A model generated the notes under the pieces. It saw only the letters and a list, made by a program, of their open reading frames with translations. It was not told the DNA's origin and made no database searches. A DNA stretch of 64,000 bases from Allodiplogaster sudhausi (taxonomy: Eukaryota > Nematoda > Chromadorea > Rhabditida > Diplogasteridae), in the NCBI GenBank assembly GCA_945643635.1, contig CALZFC010000009.1:3654001-3718000 (forward strand), in the 5' to 3' direction. Both the position numbers and the translations under genes were made by a program. This document shows positions 44,213 to 56,526 of this stretch, piece by piece (position 1 is the stretch's first letter; every line of letters starts with the position of its first letter).

Positions 44213-45624
44213 TTACATATGACATCCCTTCAGAGCAACGTTTTCAACTCGCAAAGCTTGGGGTTCTGATTGAATAAGACGAGTCATTCTCTCGTCGTAC
44301 AAAGTGGTATTTTCAACAACAAAAATAGTGTATAAAAGAAGCTCAATCCCTCCTCGCTGTTCGTCTACTTTGCCATAGATCGAATCCTCCTCTGCGAAGT
44401 TGAACGTCATTGTCTAAAGTGCAAAGTCAGTTTTAATATTTGTATCTGAACATTATTTGCATGTATAAAATAATTAATTTATTTTCAATACCAGCAATCG
44501 ATGAAAACCTTGGAATTTATCTTTCGGCAATATCAAACACATCTGTCAGACTTGAAGACGAAAAAGTGTAAAAGCCATACCTACTCATGAGACACGATCA
44601 CACTTCCACTTGTCAGCGAATTTTCATGACGGGTCTGAAAATTAAAATGCCTATATGTCAGGGGAGAGAGAGCAGAAGGAGAGAGAGAAGAAGAAAGAGA
44701 GAGAGAGAGAGAGAGAAGGAGAGAGAGAGAGAGAGGGAGGGAGAGAGAGAGAGAGGGAGAGAGAGAGAGAAGAGGCAGCGGTGACGAACACGGTCCGGGG
44801 CATGACTCATGGTCAGATTCTTGGGGTGGGCAACTCGTACTTTCTTCTGCAATGGAAGGGAGCCAGTATTGTAGAAAATAATGAAAATGGTATGAAGGAG
44901 AGTTGTGTGACAGAATTAGAATGGGAAAGAGGCCAACCCCATCAAGATTCTCAGCTGCACCACCATTGTTGTACTCATTGTTTGGCTGGACAGAGGCGCT
45001 GAAACACAGATGGTTGTTAGCAAGACAACGAGTTGATCTCTCTGTTCAGATACACCTTAGAAATTATCTTCTTATTCTCTCTCTCTTTCCCTCCCGTTCC
45101 TGTATCTTTTTTCTTCTCTATTTCTCAAGTCAATCTTCATCCTTCCTTGGTCTCTCTCTTCAATTCCGGGCCGACTGGTTTGATTCCCTGAGGAAGAATT
45201 ACAACTACAAATCGCGTGGCCCTTGCCATGAGCCGGTTAGTCGAGCAAACCTTGAGCTCCTTGATCTCCTTCTGTGCATCGAAGAGTTCCTGCGACAGCA
45301 AGATCTCCTCCTCGTGGTACTCGTCGCAAACCTTCTCCAGTCTCGTGATTTCTTTCTCGCACTTTGCGACGACGGTCTCAAGCTCGGCAGTTTTCTGTAA
45401 TTACAACTTTCTTAGTTATTTATTTTTCCTACATTTCAGACATTTATAATGATATATATATAAATATATATAAGTTGCAAAAAAAAGAACCACTCGAGCA
45501 AAGATTAATTCGCTAAAGCATATCCAAATCATCATATAATATGACTGGCCTCTTTCAGTGCAGCAATCTCTGTCGTTGCTCCTTCGAGTTCTACGCGTTT
45601 CTCGGCCTCCAGCTTCTTGAATTT
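44213..45624 (-). CDS. Coiled-coil protein, C-terminal exons
   Basis: Three minus-strand exons: 45624-45550 (KFKKLEAEKRVELEGATTEI), 45394-45251 (48 residues of heptad-like sequence including CEKEITRLEKVCDEYHEEE), and a last exon 44413-44213 (FNFAEEDSIYGKVDEQRGG, stop 44213-44215). The first two join in phase only if the donor is GC (GAG|GCCAGT). Whether the last exon follows directly is not certain, because a (GA)n-rich 840 bp intron separates them. No family is recognised. The 5' part may include the exons near 46780-47640. Confidence 0.45.
44672..44772. repeat. (GA)n microsatellite
   Basis: GA/GGGA repeat in the presumed last intron of the minus-strand coiled-coil gene. Confidence 0.9.
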
Positions 45625-45884
45625 CTAAAACTGGCATATTTTGAAGAAAAAAGAAAAAAACCTAGTAGGTCGACGTGGTAATTGACGACAAGCTGCCGAC
45701 CGAGAATGGTCGACTCTGCTAAATGCACAGACTCATTCAACTCAGAATGCAGAGACAATGTACCGCATACTCATTAACATAGGACGTTTAATTTTTTCCC
45801 AACTTTGCAAGTTTGCAACTTTCCTCGTTTGATGAAGACGGAGGGAGCACGAGAGAGAAGGAAAATTGGGAGGGAGAAAAGGAG

Positions 45885-45904
45885 AGAAAGAGTGAGAGAG
45901 AGAG

Positions 45905-45951
<47 letters not shown>
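45885..45951. repeat. (GA)n microsatellite
   Basis: Nearly pure GA run of about 65 bp. Confidence 0.9.
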
Positions 45952-45952
<1 letters not shown>

Positions 45953-46783
45953 GAAGCCGTTCTTTCCCCTTCTAAGCCAAAGTCCGTTCCTCACGGCTTT
46001 GTCCTCTTCGTGCTTTGTTATGCATTTGTCTTTGATGGTTCGTGACCTCTGAGAGTGCAGACAGAGGAGTCTTGGCATCCTTCCGAACGCCTCTCCTTCA
46101 TTCTTCCCCCCTCTTTAGCTACCAGGCGGGTCGGAGCTGGAAGAGGGCCTCCGTATCTTCCATTCCCCACACTCGCCCTCCCAATACTTTTCTCTCCTAG
46201 TCTTCTACTCGACATTCCCTTGCCACTAGCGAAATGTCTTTACGATTTTCAATTGGATTTGCACTTATTGAGAACAAATGATTTCTACCAGTTATTTGTT
46301 ATGTAGAATGAAGATTACGTACATCTGCTCTTAGCATCTTTTGGTTCTTGGAAAAAAAAAACAAACATTCATTTGAAAGAAGTTCAATTAGCAGCGGCTT
46401 TGGCAGGCAAAGTAGTTTTAATTCCACTGCACGTTTCGAATGTTATGCCCAGTTGCACAAAGTCATGGTTCTTACACTAGTTGCATGACAGGAAAGTCTT
46501 CATTATCTAGCATGCATACAATAACATGTTTACTCTCTCATTTTCTCCAGACTACCTTCCTCTGCCTTCTCGAGATATGCAATGCGTTTGTGCCCTCTTA
46601 ATGAGATCAGCAGTTTTTCGGAAATATCATTCCACACCGCCACTTGCGAGAGAGCAATAGAGAGATTGAGGAAGAGAGAGAGAGAGAGAGAGAGAGATAT
46701 GGGGAAGGAAGAATTAGAGAGTGAGAGAGGAATAGGAGCGAGAGTTTGAGAGAGGCTGAGAGAAACAGAGAGATACCGAGAGA

Positions 46784-47200
46784 GGTTGACTTCGGACTTT
46801 CGATCTCTTCTCTCTTTGCTTTGCGCTGCAACGTTTTGTAGAGCCGGTGCAGTGCCTGGGGCAATGTTTTAGAAAAAAAGAAGGGAACTTCATTCGGAGA
46901 AGTTTCCGGTCGCCCTTCTCTTTTGCTTCAGCATAGAACATTGCGCTCACGAGGTTCGAAAAGCAATTTCCTTTCGAAAATGAACGCTAACGAGATCACT
47001 TTTACGCACGGAACCGCGATGAGAAGCCCTCTTCCGCTCAATTCGGCCAATTTGGATCGGCCGATGTGCCGGATTTATTGTGTATGTGCAGTTGGAAGGG
47101 AAGGGATGTGAGAGAAAGAGAAAGGGGAGAGGAGGGAAAATTGAGAGACAGAAGCTTGGTATTTTTACTAGGCTCAAGTTTTAATGAGACCTCGTCTCTT

Positions 47201-47236
<36 letters not shown>

Positions 47237-47270
47237 AGAGAACGAGAGAGAGAGAGAGAGAGTGAGAGAG

Positions 47271-47336
<66 letters not shown>

Positions 47337-47640
47337 TGATTGAGAGAGAACAGAGCAATAGGCGTGAGCAAACGAGTGTGTACTATTCAGGAGCGAAGTG
47401 TTCTACGTCAGAAGCTTGATATTTTTACTAGTCTCAAGTTTTAATGAGCTTTCGAGGAAATAATCTAGAATATCCTTCCTTGTCTTGCTTAATGAATCTG
47501 TGGAATTCTCTTATGAGCTCTCGATCAGCCTTGTAGAAACGGCTGCTCTTTTGCACGTCTGCCTCCTCAGCCGCCGTTACCTCTGTCTCACCTGGCCCCT
47601 CTCTCCTCCATCGCATCCCCCGCAGACAACGCATCTCGAT
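46784..47640 (-). CDS. Candidate exons, possibly the 5' part of the coiled-coil gene
   Basis: Two minus-strand open segments look protein-like: about 47600-47434 (charged, with KADRELIREFHRFIKQDKEG) and 46861-46784 after a CCCAG acceptor (ALHRLYKTLQRKAKREEIES). Together they recall helical segments of axonemal coiled-coil proteins, but I could not confirm this or connect the phases. (GA)n at 47203-47333 separates them. Confidence 0.25.
47203..47333. repeat. (GA)n microsatellite
   Basis: About 130 bp of GA repeat with a few GAAC/GTGA interruptions. Confidence 0.9.
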
Positions 47641-48378
47641 GATTGGACGTCACCTCGTCCCTTTTTGGTTGTTGTGGGTGGGAAGATGCTCCTCCTGCTC
47701 TCTCAGGTTCACTCGTTATACCTGCTACCATTTCTTGGTGTTTTCTAAAAAAAAAAACTTTAATAGTAAGTTTAACACTATTAAGTTTGAATAAAAATTC
47801 TGTTTAAATACATATGCTACCTCCGCTGACAGGGCGATAAATGATGCTAATTTACTTTGCTCTCTCTCTAGTTTACTTCAATATTAGCTTATGGTTAATA
47901 TACTATGATGCTTCATTCTCTTATTGCTCTCTGCTTGCTCTGCAAGCATGCTGAACAAGGTGCTTGCTAGTTGCCGACTCTCCTCAGAAGCAGGGAAGCA
48001 TGCAGAGTGTTTTGGCATGGAAAGGGCAGTGACCAAGTCATGCATGAAGACCACTCCCTCCCAACACACAACATCTCTGGCAGTTGTCGTATACAACTTG
48101 TTTGTGGATTCTCAACGAACTTCCGGTTGTCAATCATAGAATGTTGCGCGACTCCTACTAGCTCGCGTGATACAAGCGTGTCCTCTTCATATTTCACGCA
48201 GTTGTTTTCAAAGGAAATTTTTGGCGGCATGGCAGATGTGGATATTTCGAATAGCCTGACGTCTGACGATTGAGTGTCTATCAGGAGTGTCAGCCGAGGT
48301 CGTTGCTGCCTTTCTCCCCCGAGGGCTCTTCGCCCCTCTCCTCTTGCCAGTCACGGACGAGGGAGGAAGGGCGTCTCT

Positions 48379-48416
<38 letters not shown>

Positions 48417-48459
48417 ACAGAGAATCTATTCTTCTCTCGCTCTCTGCCCACATTCATAA
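47641..48459. other. Spacer with an ambiguous minus-strand reading frame
   Basis: A minus-strand frame at 48096-47884 (with FPASEESRQLASTLFSMLAE) and another from ATG 48230 are open and protein-like, but they are in different frames without a clear splice between them. The plus strand is open too. (GA)n lies at 48380-48417. The promoter of the plus-strand PDZ gene should be near the right end. Confidence 0.35.
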
Positions 48460-49473
48460 ATGAATAGTTGGATAGAGCAAGAGGAGCAGACAGAACTGCA
48501 AGATTCCTCAAGAGATGAAGCTGCTGCGGACTTGACTCACACCAGAGATCCTTTGAATGGCCGAGAGGAGGCTGCTGCTTCTGGCCTCCGCTCTCGCACG
48601 CAAAGCTCATTCTCTCACCTTCTCGTCCCCAGTACGGTAAGGCCTTGATTGACTGCTTGCAATTAGGATGCTGTCCGTGTACCTCTCCAATATACCAAGA
48701 CAGAATGATGGATATGAACCCCCATCAGTCCCTGGTGAGCCTGACCGCGTGCATGGTCGGCCGCTCTCGCATCCCGATTCGCCAGCCCTCTTCTGGAGGG
48801 ACGGAGCTCTCTCCCGGAGTCGCCTTCCGCACTCGCCTCGCGACTGATGCCAACAGCCATTCCGTCAGTCTCCTCCGACCCTCTCGGGCAATTGTCTGAA
48901 AGCAAAATGACTCTCTCTTTGGCAGGCAACCCGATGCGATGGCTACCGCTTCAGCTACCACGCACGGAGACGTAAGAGCGAGAAGGACATTTGCAAGGTT
49001 ACTTTGACTTCCCCTTACCATTAGTTGCAGACCAACGTATGTATGTACATTTGTAATTGTGTATAGTTTGATCGCAATAAAATGAAGACTATTCAGGTGG
49101 AAGGGAACTACTTCACTTCGCATAGCGTGGACTCATCCTTGGGCGACAGCATCAGCCCTCCCACCACGGCCGTCTCCTTCAGATCTCCAGGCACTTCCAC
49201 TCTGTCCTCAACGTCTGTCAGGTACTTATGCTTGCAGCTGCGATCTTGTTTTCTTTTCTGCCACGTGAATCTTGTTTGATCCAGCTGGCCCCTTGAGAAA
49301 TCAAACAGAAATTTGTTTGTATGGCTGAAAGTAGACGTAAAAAGTGAAGATGAAGATCAACTTTCGTGTTAATCCGTGGAATTGGAATTGGCCGCGTGCT
49401 GCTTTTTAGGGTTTTAATTTTGCCACCACCAAACTTCCCTTCATCTCTCTCTCTCTTTCTCTCTCTCACTCTT

Positions 49474-49514
<41 letters not shown>

Positions 49515-51856
49515 ACTTTTTCTCTCGCTCTCTCTCTCTCTTCTCTCTCTCTCTCGCTTTTCCGTGTGTGTTCTCCGAATTCATCATCTCTGTAATGTAG
49601 CCACTCCAGCACGTCTGACTCTGACTCTCGCCAATCGTGCGAGTTGCGATGCTCCCGCAATTCGCTGCACAACGATGCCTTCGGGCTCTCTTCCGCAACA
49701 CTCGCCCATGAAGGATTCAGCATCGACGTGTCAGTTCGAGTTCTTGGAATACGACCATTCTCCGTTCTGGGAACACTCAATGAGCGATTGTGAAGAAGAT
49801 TCACAAAATACGGGGGCTCTGTATTTCTTTTGGTCAGCTTGTGCTTCTTCCGGCGGTGAGGCCGCCTTGGGGACCAGCAGAATTCGCAGAATGGCGAAAG
49901 GAGAGAGTGAGAGAGAGAGATGGAGGGAGAATGGTTTGAGTGGAATGAAATGATTCTATTTCAGGCGTCGGGTGAGTGTGCCCCTGGGTCTGTTCCCTTT
50001 CCCCGTGTACTGCATCACTCTCTCCCTCCACACCATCATGGAGCATATCTTGTTCGCCACTGTCGCCCGCCGTTCTTGGTCAGCCAGAAAGATCCTCATC
50101 GTAGTCAGAGACTGAATTCAGAGAAACAGCTCCGTCTGCGACTTTTGAATGCACCATGGAAAGAAGGAAAAGTGTGACCTAACATGTACTTAAGTGCATT
50201 CCTGGAAGCCAACTAAGCATTTACACGGCATAAAAAGAACACGCATGCACAGGGACAGGCGAAGAAAATGTTCCTTGGAAAGGCCACAAATCTATGTGCA
50301 TTGGATATATCTCCGTATGTTATACGGACAAATTGTGAAAGGGCTGAGTCACAGAACAGAGAAGACAACACCAATAGTTAAACCTACCTAACTGTTTTAA
50401 TGTCTTTGAACAACAAACAGTTACCACATGAATCCTATGTGTGAATGAAGTGTCATAAAGGATTGCGGGTTGGTCCGAGCAGTTGGTGCGTAAGATGTCG
50501 GTTGCACTGCACATCGGAGACGAAGTCATCGAAGTGGACGGGCAGCCAGTGGCTGGCGACCTTCGCACGTTCATCTACCGCCTCTCCGAGCCAGGCAGCC
50601 CTATTCGGTGAGCCCTCACCATCAACACTTAGTCTGGCAATTGTAGACTATGTAGTCAATCATTCTGTATTGTTTCCTTCATCCTTGAGGCTCACCATCC
50701 GCAAGCAGCCGAATGCCTTGTTCTTCTCGCTGGTTAAGCCGATCCGCTCCGCAACGCCCATCGGCATCATTCTGCACAAGAACAAGAACCGCGTGAGTGG
50801 TCGCTTCTTCTTCCTCTCTCAATCATCCACTTTTTCTGCATCTCACTTTGTGCTTCTTTTCTTTCTCTTCCAAAACGTGAGAACATTCATCATAAGCAGC
50901 CTTTCTCTCTTATGCGCCCACATGCTCATCATTCCTTCACTCTCTCATCATTCCGGTGTCACTCCTTCATTGCCCTCCCTCTTTGGTTATTTCTTACTTC
51001 TTTTCGTTCTTTTCCGCACCGCTTTCTCTCAGTGCTCCTCTCTATCTCGTATTTCGGCAGGCAGGCTAAAATTAATATGCTTTTTTTCTCTGCCCTAAGG
51101 AGGCGTCAGAACAGCCACGTGTGAATGCCGCCATCTATGCATATTCCCACGAGATTACATCGGAATGAACCTCTTTCTCCACTCTCCTCTTTCTTCTTGA
51201 CCTCTCATCATATCCCTATCCCTCTCTCTCTTTCTCTCGCTCTCTCTCTCTTTCTCTCTTGCTATGCATATTCTGAGAAAATGGCCCTCACAGAATGCGA
51301 ACACTGCTGGAATTAAGGCAGGCAGTGCGAATAGTATGGGACATAGTCCATATAATCCATTTGCTTGCCCGCCAGATAAGAGATCAAAATGCAGGGCATA
51401 GCAATAATTGCACGAATGTTCCGGTTCAAAGCCTAAGCCGTCACGAGTAAAGAGTTGGAAGTGTCTCCTAAAGATGTTGCGTGCAGATCGAGAGTATCGA
51501 AGAGGACTCGATCGCGTGGCGGCGCGGTCTGCCCAGCCTCGTCCCTTCCCTCGTCGATGCAACAATCCTCGTTCCCGCCGTCATTACTGACATCAACGAA
51601 CGAAGACTCAATCTCTGGGCTCGCAACAACCAAGTCTTCCGGTATATATCATTTCTTTTATCAATTCTTGAGCAATAGTTTGTTAACTGGAACTAATTTG
51701 GTAATGCATGTATGTAATTGCTGCAGACGATTGGCGCAGCTTCGAGACGGCTGCGAGTTCTCGCTGGTGCTGCAGCCGCACGACTTCATCAAGGCACTCA
51801 AGCACGCCGTTCGCGTCCAGACTCGCCACTTCAAGGCATATGCTGGCGAAGACTAA
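48460..51856 (+). CDS. Tandem-PDZ protein, syntenin-like C-terminus
   Basis: The C-terminal exons encode two adjacent PDZ domains. PDZ1 is seen from GDEVIEVDGQPVAG (exon about 50477-50609) into LTIRKQPNALF. PDZ2 has a PIGIIL carboxylate-binding-loop equivalent (50690-50793), IESIEEDSIAWRRGL and ITDINERRLNLW (51490-51640), and a last exon 51727-51856 ending AYAGED. The way PDZ1 runs into PDZ2 with a short linker, and the helical PxxFI-type C-terminus, match syntenin (SDCBP). Upstream exons from ATG 48460 encode an acidic then Ser/Thr-rich N-terminal part (48460-48637, 48667-48861, 48926-48998, 49097-49220, 49600-49790, 49970-50091), so the protein is longer than syntenin. Joins there are tentative, and the first part of PDZ1 was not clearly found. 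A (CT)n tract lies in the intron at 49445-49560. Confidence 0.6.
49445..49560. repeat. (CT)n microsatellite in intron
   Basis: CT dinucleotides with TTT and CGC interruptions, about 40 bp upstream of the acceptor at 49600. Confidence 0.9.
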
Positions 51857-52762
51857 GTGCACATTAAACTCTCAACTCTTCAAGTAGATGTATACAACTG
51901 CGGAGTTCCATGCTATGCATGTGCGGATATCTGTCTTTTTCTGAAAGAAAGATACCATTAGATAATCACACTTGTTTGTTTGTTAAAAATGTTGTTCTAA
52001 ACTACAGGTATTTTCCTCGACTAGGATCTCTTTGAGTCAACCATGATTGGTAGATATCTACAAATATAATTACGTAATTGCTAAATTGTTAGGAGTCAAA
52101 CTATACACTCTCATGGAGATTACATTCAATCATTTATACTTGATCGGTTTTACTTCGACAAGGTGGTTGGATTCTAGTCGCATTTGAGAGCGAACGCTCT
52201 CTTAGTTGCTCAATTTATTCATATTTATTCGGATCTCGTCTAATGCTTGCGACATGTTTATGTATTTATCTGCGAAAAAAAGATACAGAGAACGCACTCG
52301 ATTATACACACTGTATGCATCACGATGATCGACCTTCGAAAAGTGCACAATTTTAACCATTAGTAAAGGTCGAGAGGAATAAGTAGCATCCGGAGACGAC
52401 TCATTGGCAACGACGACACTCTGATTCTATCATTGGGATACTTCCTTCGATATCGCAGCTGGAGACAAATTATTATTTGATACTAATATGAACAAGAGAT
52501 ACATCAAAAAGGTGAGTCACAAACAGAAGTATACATTACAAGTACATACTTATGGGTAGTCTATAATGAAATCGCTTCCTCTTCCTTACAAGAGAAATCT
52601 GTTAACACTGAGGAGCACTCTATATTCCCTCGCATGGGGCAGTCTTACAATCACATCTTTACATCGTTGCATTCTTGCATAGAATTAAAAAAGCTTTTTT
52701 GTTGGCAGAAAGTGTGAGAATGCAAGAGAATGTCAGTTTCTTTGTTCATTGACATGTTTTTT
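51857..52762. other. Spacer between convergent genes
   Basis: A/T-rich sequence with no exon seen. It holds the 3' ends of the PDZ gene (+) and the prohormone-like gene (-). Confidence 0.5.
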
Positions 52763-53956
52763 CTATTTTAAGAGACGGAAAGTGTCCATTCTCTTTGCAA
52801 TGCCGGAGATGGCGAGATTGAGTGTCGGCTGAGGAGTCTCTTGCTGAACGTTGCTGACCTTTCCCAGAAGTGGATTACCCTTTTGACACGCCTTGAAGCG
52901 TTTGTAAAGCTCCTGCAACGAGAGTACACATTTGAATAGAAATATTCTTTTTCTATTATCAGCTTTCAAAAAAGAAGAATTGTGTCGCGCAAATTTACTT
53001 TTTTTGTCATTTCTCTCCACCACTCGTCAAGGTAATAAAAAAAAGTTGCGGGATATTTTAAGAATTATAGCATGCTGAAGAATGGACGACAATTTCAGCT
53101 GCGTGACGGCGTCAGTAGAAGAAGACAACGAAATAGCTTACCACCATTTGCTGATGAATGCGCATGAGACCCTCCGAGTATGAGAGATTGCAGTCGTCCA
53201 TGGCCACATTCGAGTCTGAAAACGACAAACAAGAGATGATCGTAGTTAGGCCTCCATTGTTGTCACTCGATCTCGTTGACTGAGCAAAAAGATTGTGCCA
53301 TGCACTTTGACGCTTGGAGTGTTGAGGAGTAAGTATTTTTTGTATTTTTTTGTTGTGTTAAAATTCCTCTTCTACATTAATCCTTGGCAAAACAGCCAGT
53401 TGCTTCATGGGAATTCTGCCCATTCCCTGTGTCTTCGTCTGGGGTGAGCTCGCGGCTCCTTCTTCACATTTTCTTTTGACTACAAAAGCGTATTTACCCT
53501 TTACAGAAGGATGTTTCCGTTATAAACAAACGTCTCTTAAAATTAAAATAAACATATTGCTCTATGTCGGAAAAATAGGAGAGCGAAGCAGACTTGAGGA
53601 GGATAAGAAACGGGATAGAGCAGATTTCAAACGGAAAGCGCCTACTGGATTAAGAAAATAATAGCGCAAGCGAGATATTGGCGGGATAGAAAGAGAGGTA
53701 GAAATTGGAAGAAATGAGAGAAAGAGGCAGAGAAGTAGGAGAGCGAGTGAGAAGGATAAAGAGATAAAAAGAAAAAGACACCATAAAAAGAACGGAGAAA
53801 AGTACACTTCTCGTTCGTTTTATTTCTCGAACCTTTTTCGTGGACGGAGAGATGTTGGCGCTTCTCCCAACCATCGGAAAAGGTCATCGCAGAGAGAGCA
53901 GAGACAGCGAAGAGAGTGCAGAGAAGGAGAGCGACGCGAAGAGGTGAAGTAGACAT
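52763..53956 (-). CDS. AKH/GnRH-superfamily-like neuropeptide precursor
   Basis: Three exons join in phase (53956-53833, 53215-53142, 52912-52763) to give 115 residues. Residues 1-23 form a clear signal peptide (TSPLRVALLLCTLFAVSALSA). Immediately after it comes MTFSDGW (24-30), then E-K-R, a dibasic cleavage site. The xTFSxxW core directly after the signal peptide is the hallmark of adipokinetic hormone/red-pigment-concentrating and related GnRH-type peptides. The second part has two Cys (50 and 75) 24 residues apart around an amphipathic helix, as in AKH precursor-related peptides. Departures: the usual N-terminal Gln (pyroGlu) is Ala or absent, and Glu replaces the Gly amide donor. It could therefore be a diverged hormone, a different secreted peptide, or a decayed gene. 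The call rests on short motifs. Confidence 0.5.
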
Positions 53957-54094
53957 CTTCGCCTTATGCTTCTACTCACTTCAAGCAAGGATTCTGAGGA
54001 CATTACACGAGGTCGCATTCAGTTTGAGAATGAGAATAGCCGCATCCATTGGTGAGATTGAACGGAACGCACTCGCATCCACTTCTCTCTCTCT

Positions 54095-54125
<31 letters not shown>

Positions 54126-54452
54126 AGGGACTACCGTATCATTATCCAGTGAAAGGCAAAAACAAGAAAAGAGGCCGAAGCTGCGTGATCAAGATAACTA
54201 CTAGAAGATTCCTTCGTGCTCCTCTGAAGTTACTGGTCTTGAGCTAGCCACAGCTCAGCTTTACGAACAAACAACACTCGAGGCAGAAAAACTAAGAGAC
54301 AATAAAATTGTCACACCAAAAAGGCAGCCTATGAAGAGATTAAAGAGTCATTTATTAATCCTCCATCTGGGCGTGCCTGAGAAGGCAGTGCCAAGAGAGC
54401 CAAGGAATGGAGCGAGAATGGGCGTGACCGGGCCAGATGTTTCCTGCTTGGG

Positions 54453-54840
54453 CTACAAAGCGAGAAGAGAGCCGGATCTGAGTGAGTCTCCTCCACCTGC
54501 ACTTTTTCGTCGCTCGCACAATCCGACCAGCGAATTAGTGCTGACGATGTAAGGAGACACGAAGCAATCTGTCAAGATTTTCAAGCCGAATGAAGGGATG
54601 CCGAAGACACCAAACAGATTGTTTACCACTTTGAGTCGCGACCACATTAACCAGATTAAGAGACCATGGAGCACAACAACGCAGAAGGGAAGAAGCCATG
54701 AATTGGCGATCAGTATTTGTTCAGAAAGATGCCAAGCATTTCCACAGAATGATAAGCTGGATACTTGAAGCCGGCACGCACAGTATCCGGGGAAAGGCAG
54801 ATGTTTCGCTACTGTAGCCGCAGCCAGCTGAATCTAAGGG
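54453..54840 (-). CDS. Possible hydrophobic exon, unrecognised
   Basis: A 129-codon minus-strand frame is open from a TTAG acceptor at 54841 to a stop at 54453. It includes LPFCVVVLHGLLIWLMW and LFGVFGIPSFGLKIL, which look membrane-embedded, and then a Ser/Gly tail. No upstream exon was found and no family is recognised. Confidence 0.3.
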
Positions 54841-55483
54841 GTCAGATTTCCAGCAAAACGCTATAAACATAGCGCATATAATGTTTTGGCATGCATACAT
54901 TTGTCTCACTTCAATTCTCTGTCTTGTTTCTGAGTCAGAGAATATGGCGTGCGTGCATAACTGAAAGCTGCCAGATTATGAGAGTAATCGAGATATGGAA
55001 TAGCTTAGGCAAGAGATATTACATAAGCATACTTGATTCTTAATGCCAATAAGCAGTAGTGTCCAAAAGAATATCTTACTGTATAACAAAATACGAATGA
55101 ATTTCGTTGATATGAGTATTTCCCATGCAAACGGCCAGCGTACGTCGAGACGTCATGCGTGGTGGACTTGGCATTTTTGAAAGGGCAATGACTCGGATGG
55201 GGGGGAGTGCGGAGAAAGGAAGTCAGAATCTCATGAGAAATTCGAGCGCTCTCACGCAAGCACTTGCAGGTTGCAGATGCGAGGGCGGCAGGAAGATTCC
55301 TTGTTCTTGGGGTACCAGAGGATAGCTATTCTTTGATTGGAGCCTCCTAGCCTTTCCCAGCACTGCAATTAACATTGCGCAGCCAAATGGCATCCGAAGC
55401 AGCGTTCTCTCCCTTTCAATTAGTAGAAGACAATTTACTAGTGTAGGAAGACGTTTTTACACAAGATTTGTTCCGTCACAGAC

Positions 55484-55690
55484 TTTTATTATTTTTTATA
55501 ATATTCTCATATTGTTGATAATGTTATATTCGCACTCCTGAAGTTTTTTGGCACAAGTTTTAAATATATACATAAATGCATCCCGAGTGCTTGCAAATGC
55601 ATGACGACTTCAGCACCTCCTAGGAAAGAATGGAGAGGAGACTTGCTATGACACAATAAATCAACACAAAAACATCAGGAAGGAGGCTGT
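55484..55690. repeat. Dispersed repeat, copy 1
   Basis: Resembles 63793-63985 over about 200 bp, with shared blocks such as GCAAATGCATGACGACTT and GACACAATAAATCAACAC. By eye the two are roughly 80-85 percent identical. Confidence 0.85.
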
Positions 55691-55815
55691 TACAAATACA
55701 AGAGGGCTGTTTGTTAATTGGCATACTTATTAACAATCCTGACCTGCCAATGAGAGCGAAGCTGCAAATTTGGATGCTGACATGAGTTGATAGGAGAAAA
55801 ATTTTCCAAGGTAGA

Positions 55816-55902
55816 GGGGCGCATCTGTGGCTCAGTCATTAAGAGGAATTCCCCCGCAATGCGGCTCCCATTCGACACCAGTTCGACTCCCATATGCGCC
55901 CC
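55816..55902 (+). ncRNA. tRNA-like Pol III element (degenerate tRNA or SINE head)
   Basis: 87 nt bounded by complementary ends GGGGCGCAT and ATGCGCCCC. It contains TGGCTCAGTCATTAAGAG, an A-box-like sequence, and AGTTCGACTCC, a B-box-like sequence, at tRNA spacing. The T-stem pairs poorly and the D-arm is displaced, so a working tRNA is unlikely. A tRNA-derived SINE or tRNA pseudogene fits better. Confidence 0.5.
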
Positions 55903-56526
55903 AAGCTTTTGCCATTTTTGTTTTATTTATTATTTTGGTTTTCACAATCCCATTAACTCAACAAATTGAAAATAAAAGAATTGTTCACACATTTCACACG
56001 AGTTTTAAAATTTTGCTAATTATTAAATTGCTATTATTAGTCATCGCAAAGCCTTGAAACCTCATAAATTGTAGAATGAGTATTACAGCAAGAAGCAAGG
56101 CTTAGTCAGAGCAGCAACTATCCGAATCAGAGAAGACAAGACCTGCCAATGAGAACGAAGCTGCCACTTGGGATGCCCCTCCGGCAGTCACAAACTGCCT
56201 TCATAGAAATGCGCTTCCTGGCGGTGGAGTTCATTGTCCTCTAAGGAAACCCGGTGTATAAATGCGCGTGTGACATAGAGAGACTATATGATACCTATAA
56301 TAAGTTACATGCGACTAACCATTAGCAAAATATAATATGTTGAATGAAAATAACAATACGGCACGTAGTAAATAGATTGGGAGATTAATTAGCGTTGAGT
56401 GAAGGGAGGGATGTGGAATCGACAATGGTTTGAGCAAGAAAGAGAAGAAATTGTAGGCAAGAGATATCATAACACGTGTGTGCGAGACACTTGAGTGGAC
56501 GGTTCCACTCAGAGTCTGATGACTCC

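Larger units (their letters stand above)
53957..56526. other. Spacer with repeats and one possible membrane exon
   Basis: A (CT)n tract lies at 54082-54126. A minus-strand frame at 54840-54453 is listed separately, as are the tRNA-like element and the dispersed repeat. A short duplicated phrase (CCTGCCAATGAGAXCGAAGC) occurs near 55743 and 56142. Otherwise nothing is recognised. Confidence 0.45.

Noticed and set aside
46784..47640. CFAP43/44-like exons
   Set aside because: Only short helical segments suggest it; no WD repeats or phase-consistent joins were found, so no name was given.
55816..55902. Functional class II tRNA gene
   Set aside because: The length fits, but the T-stem does not pair and the D-arm is displaced.
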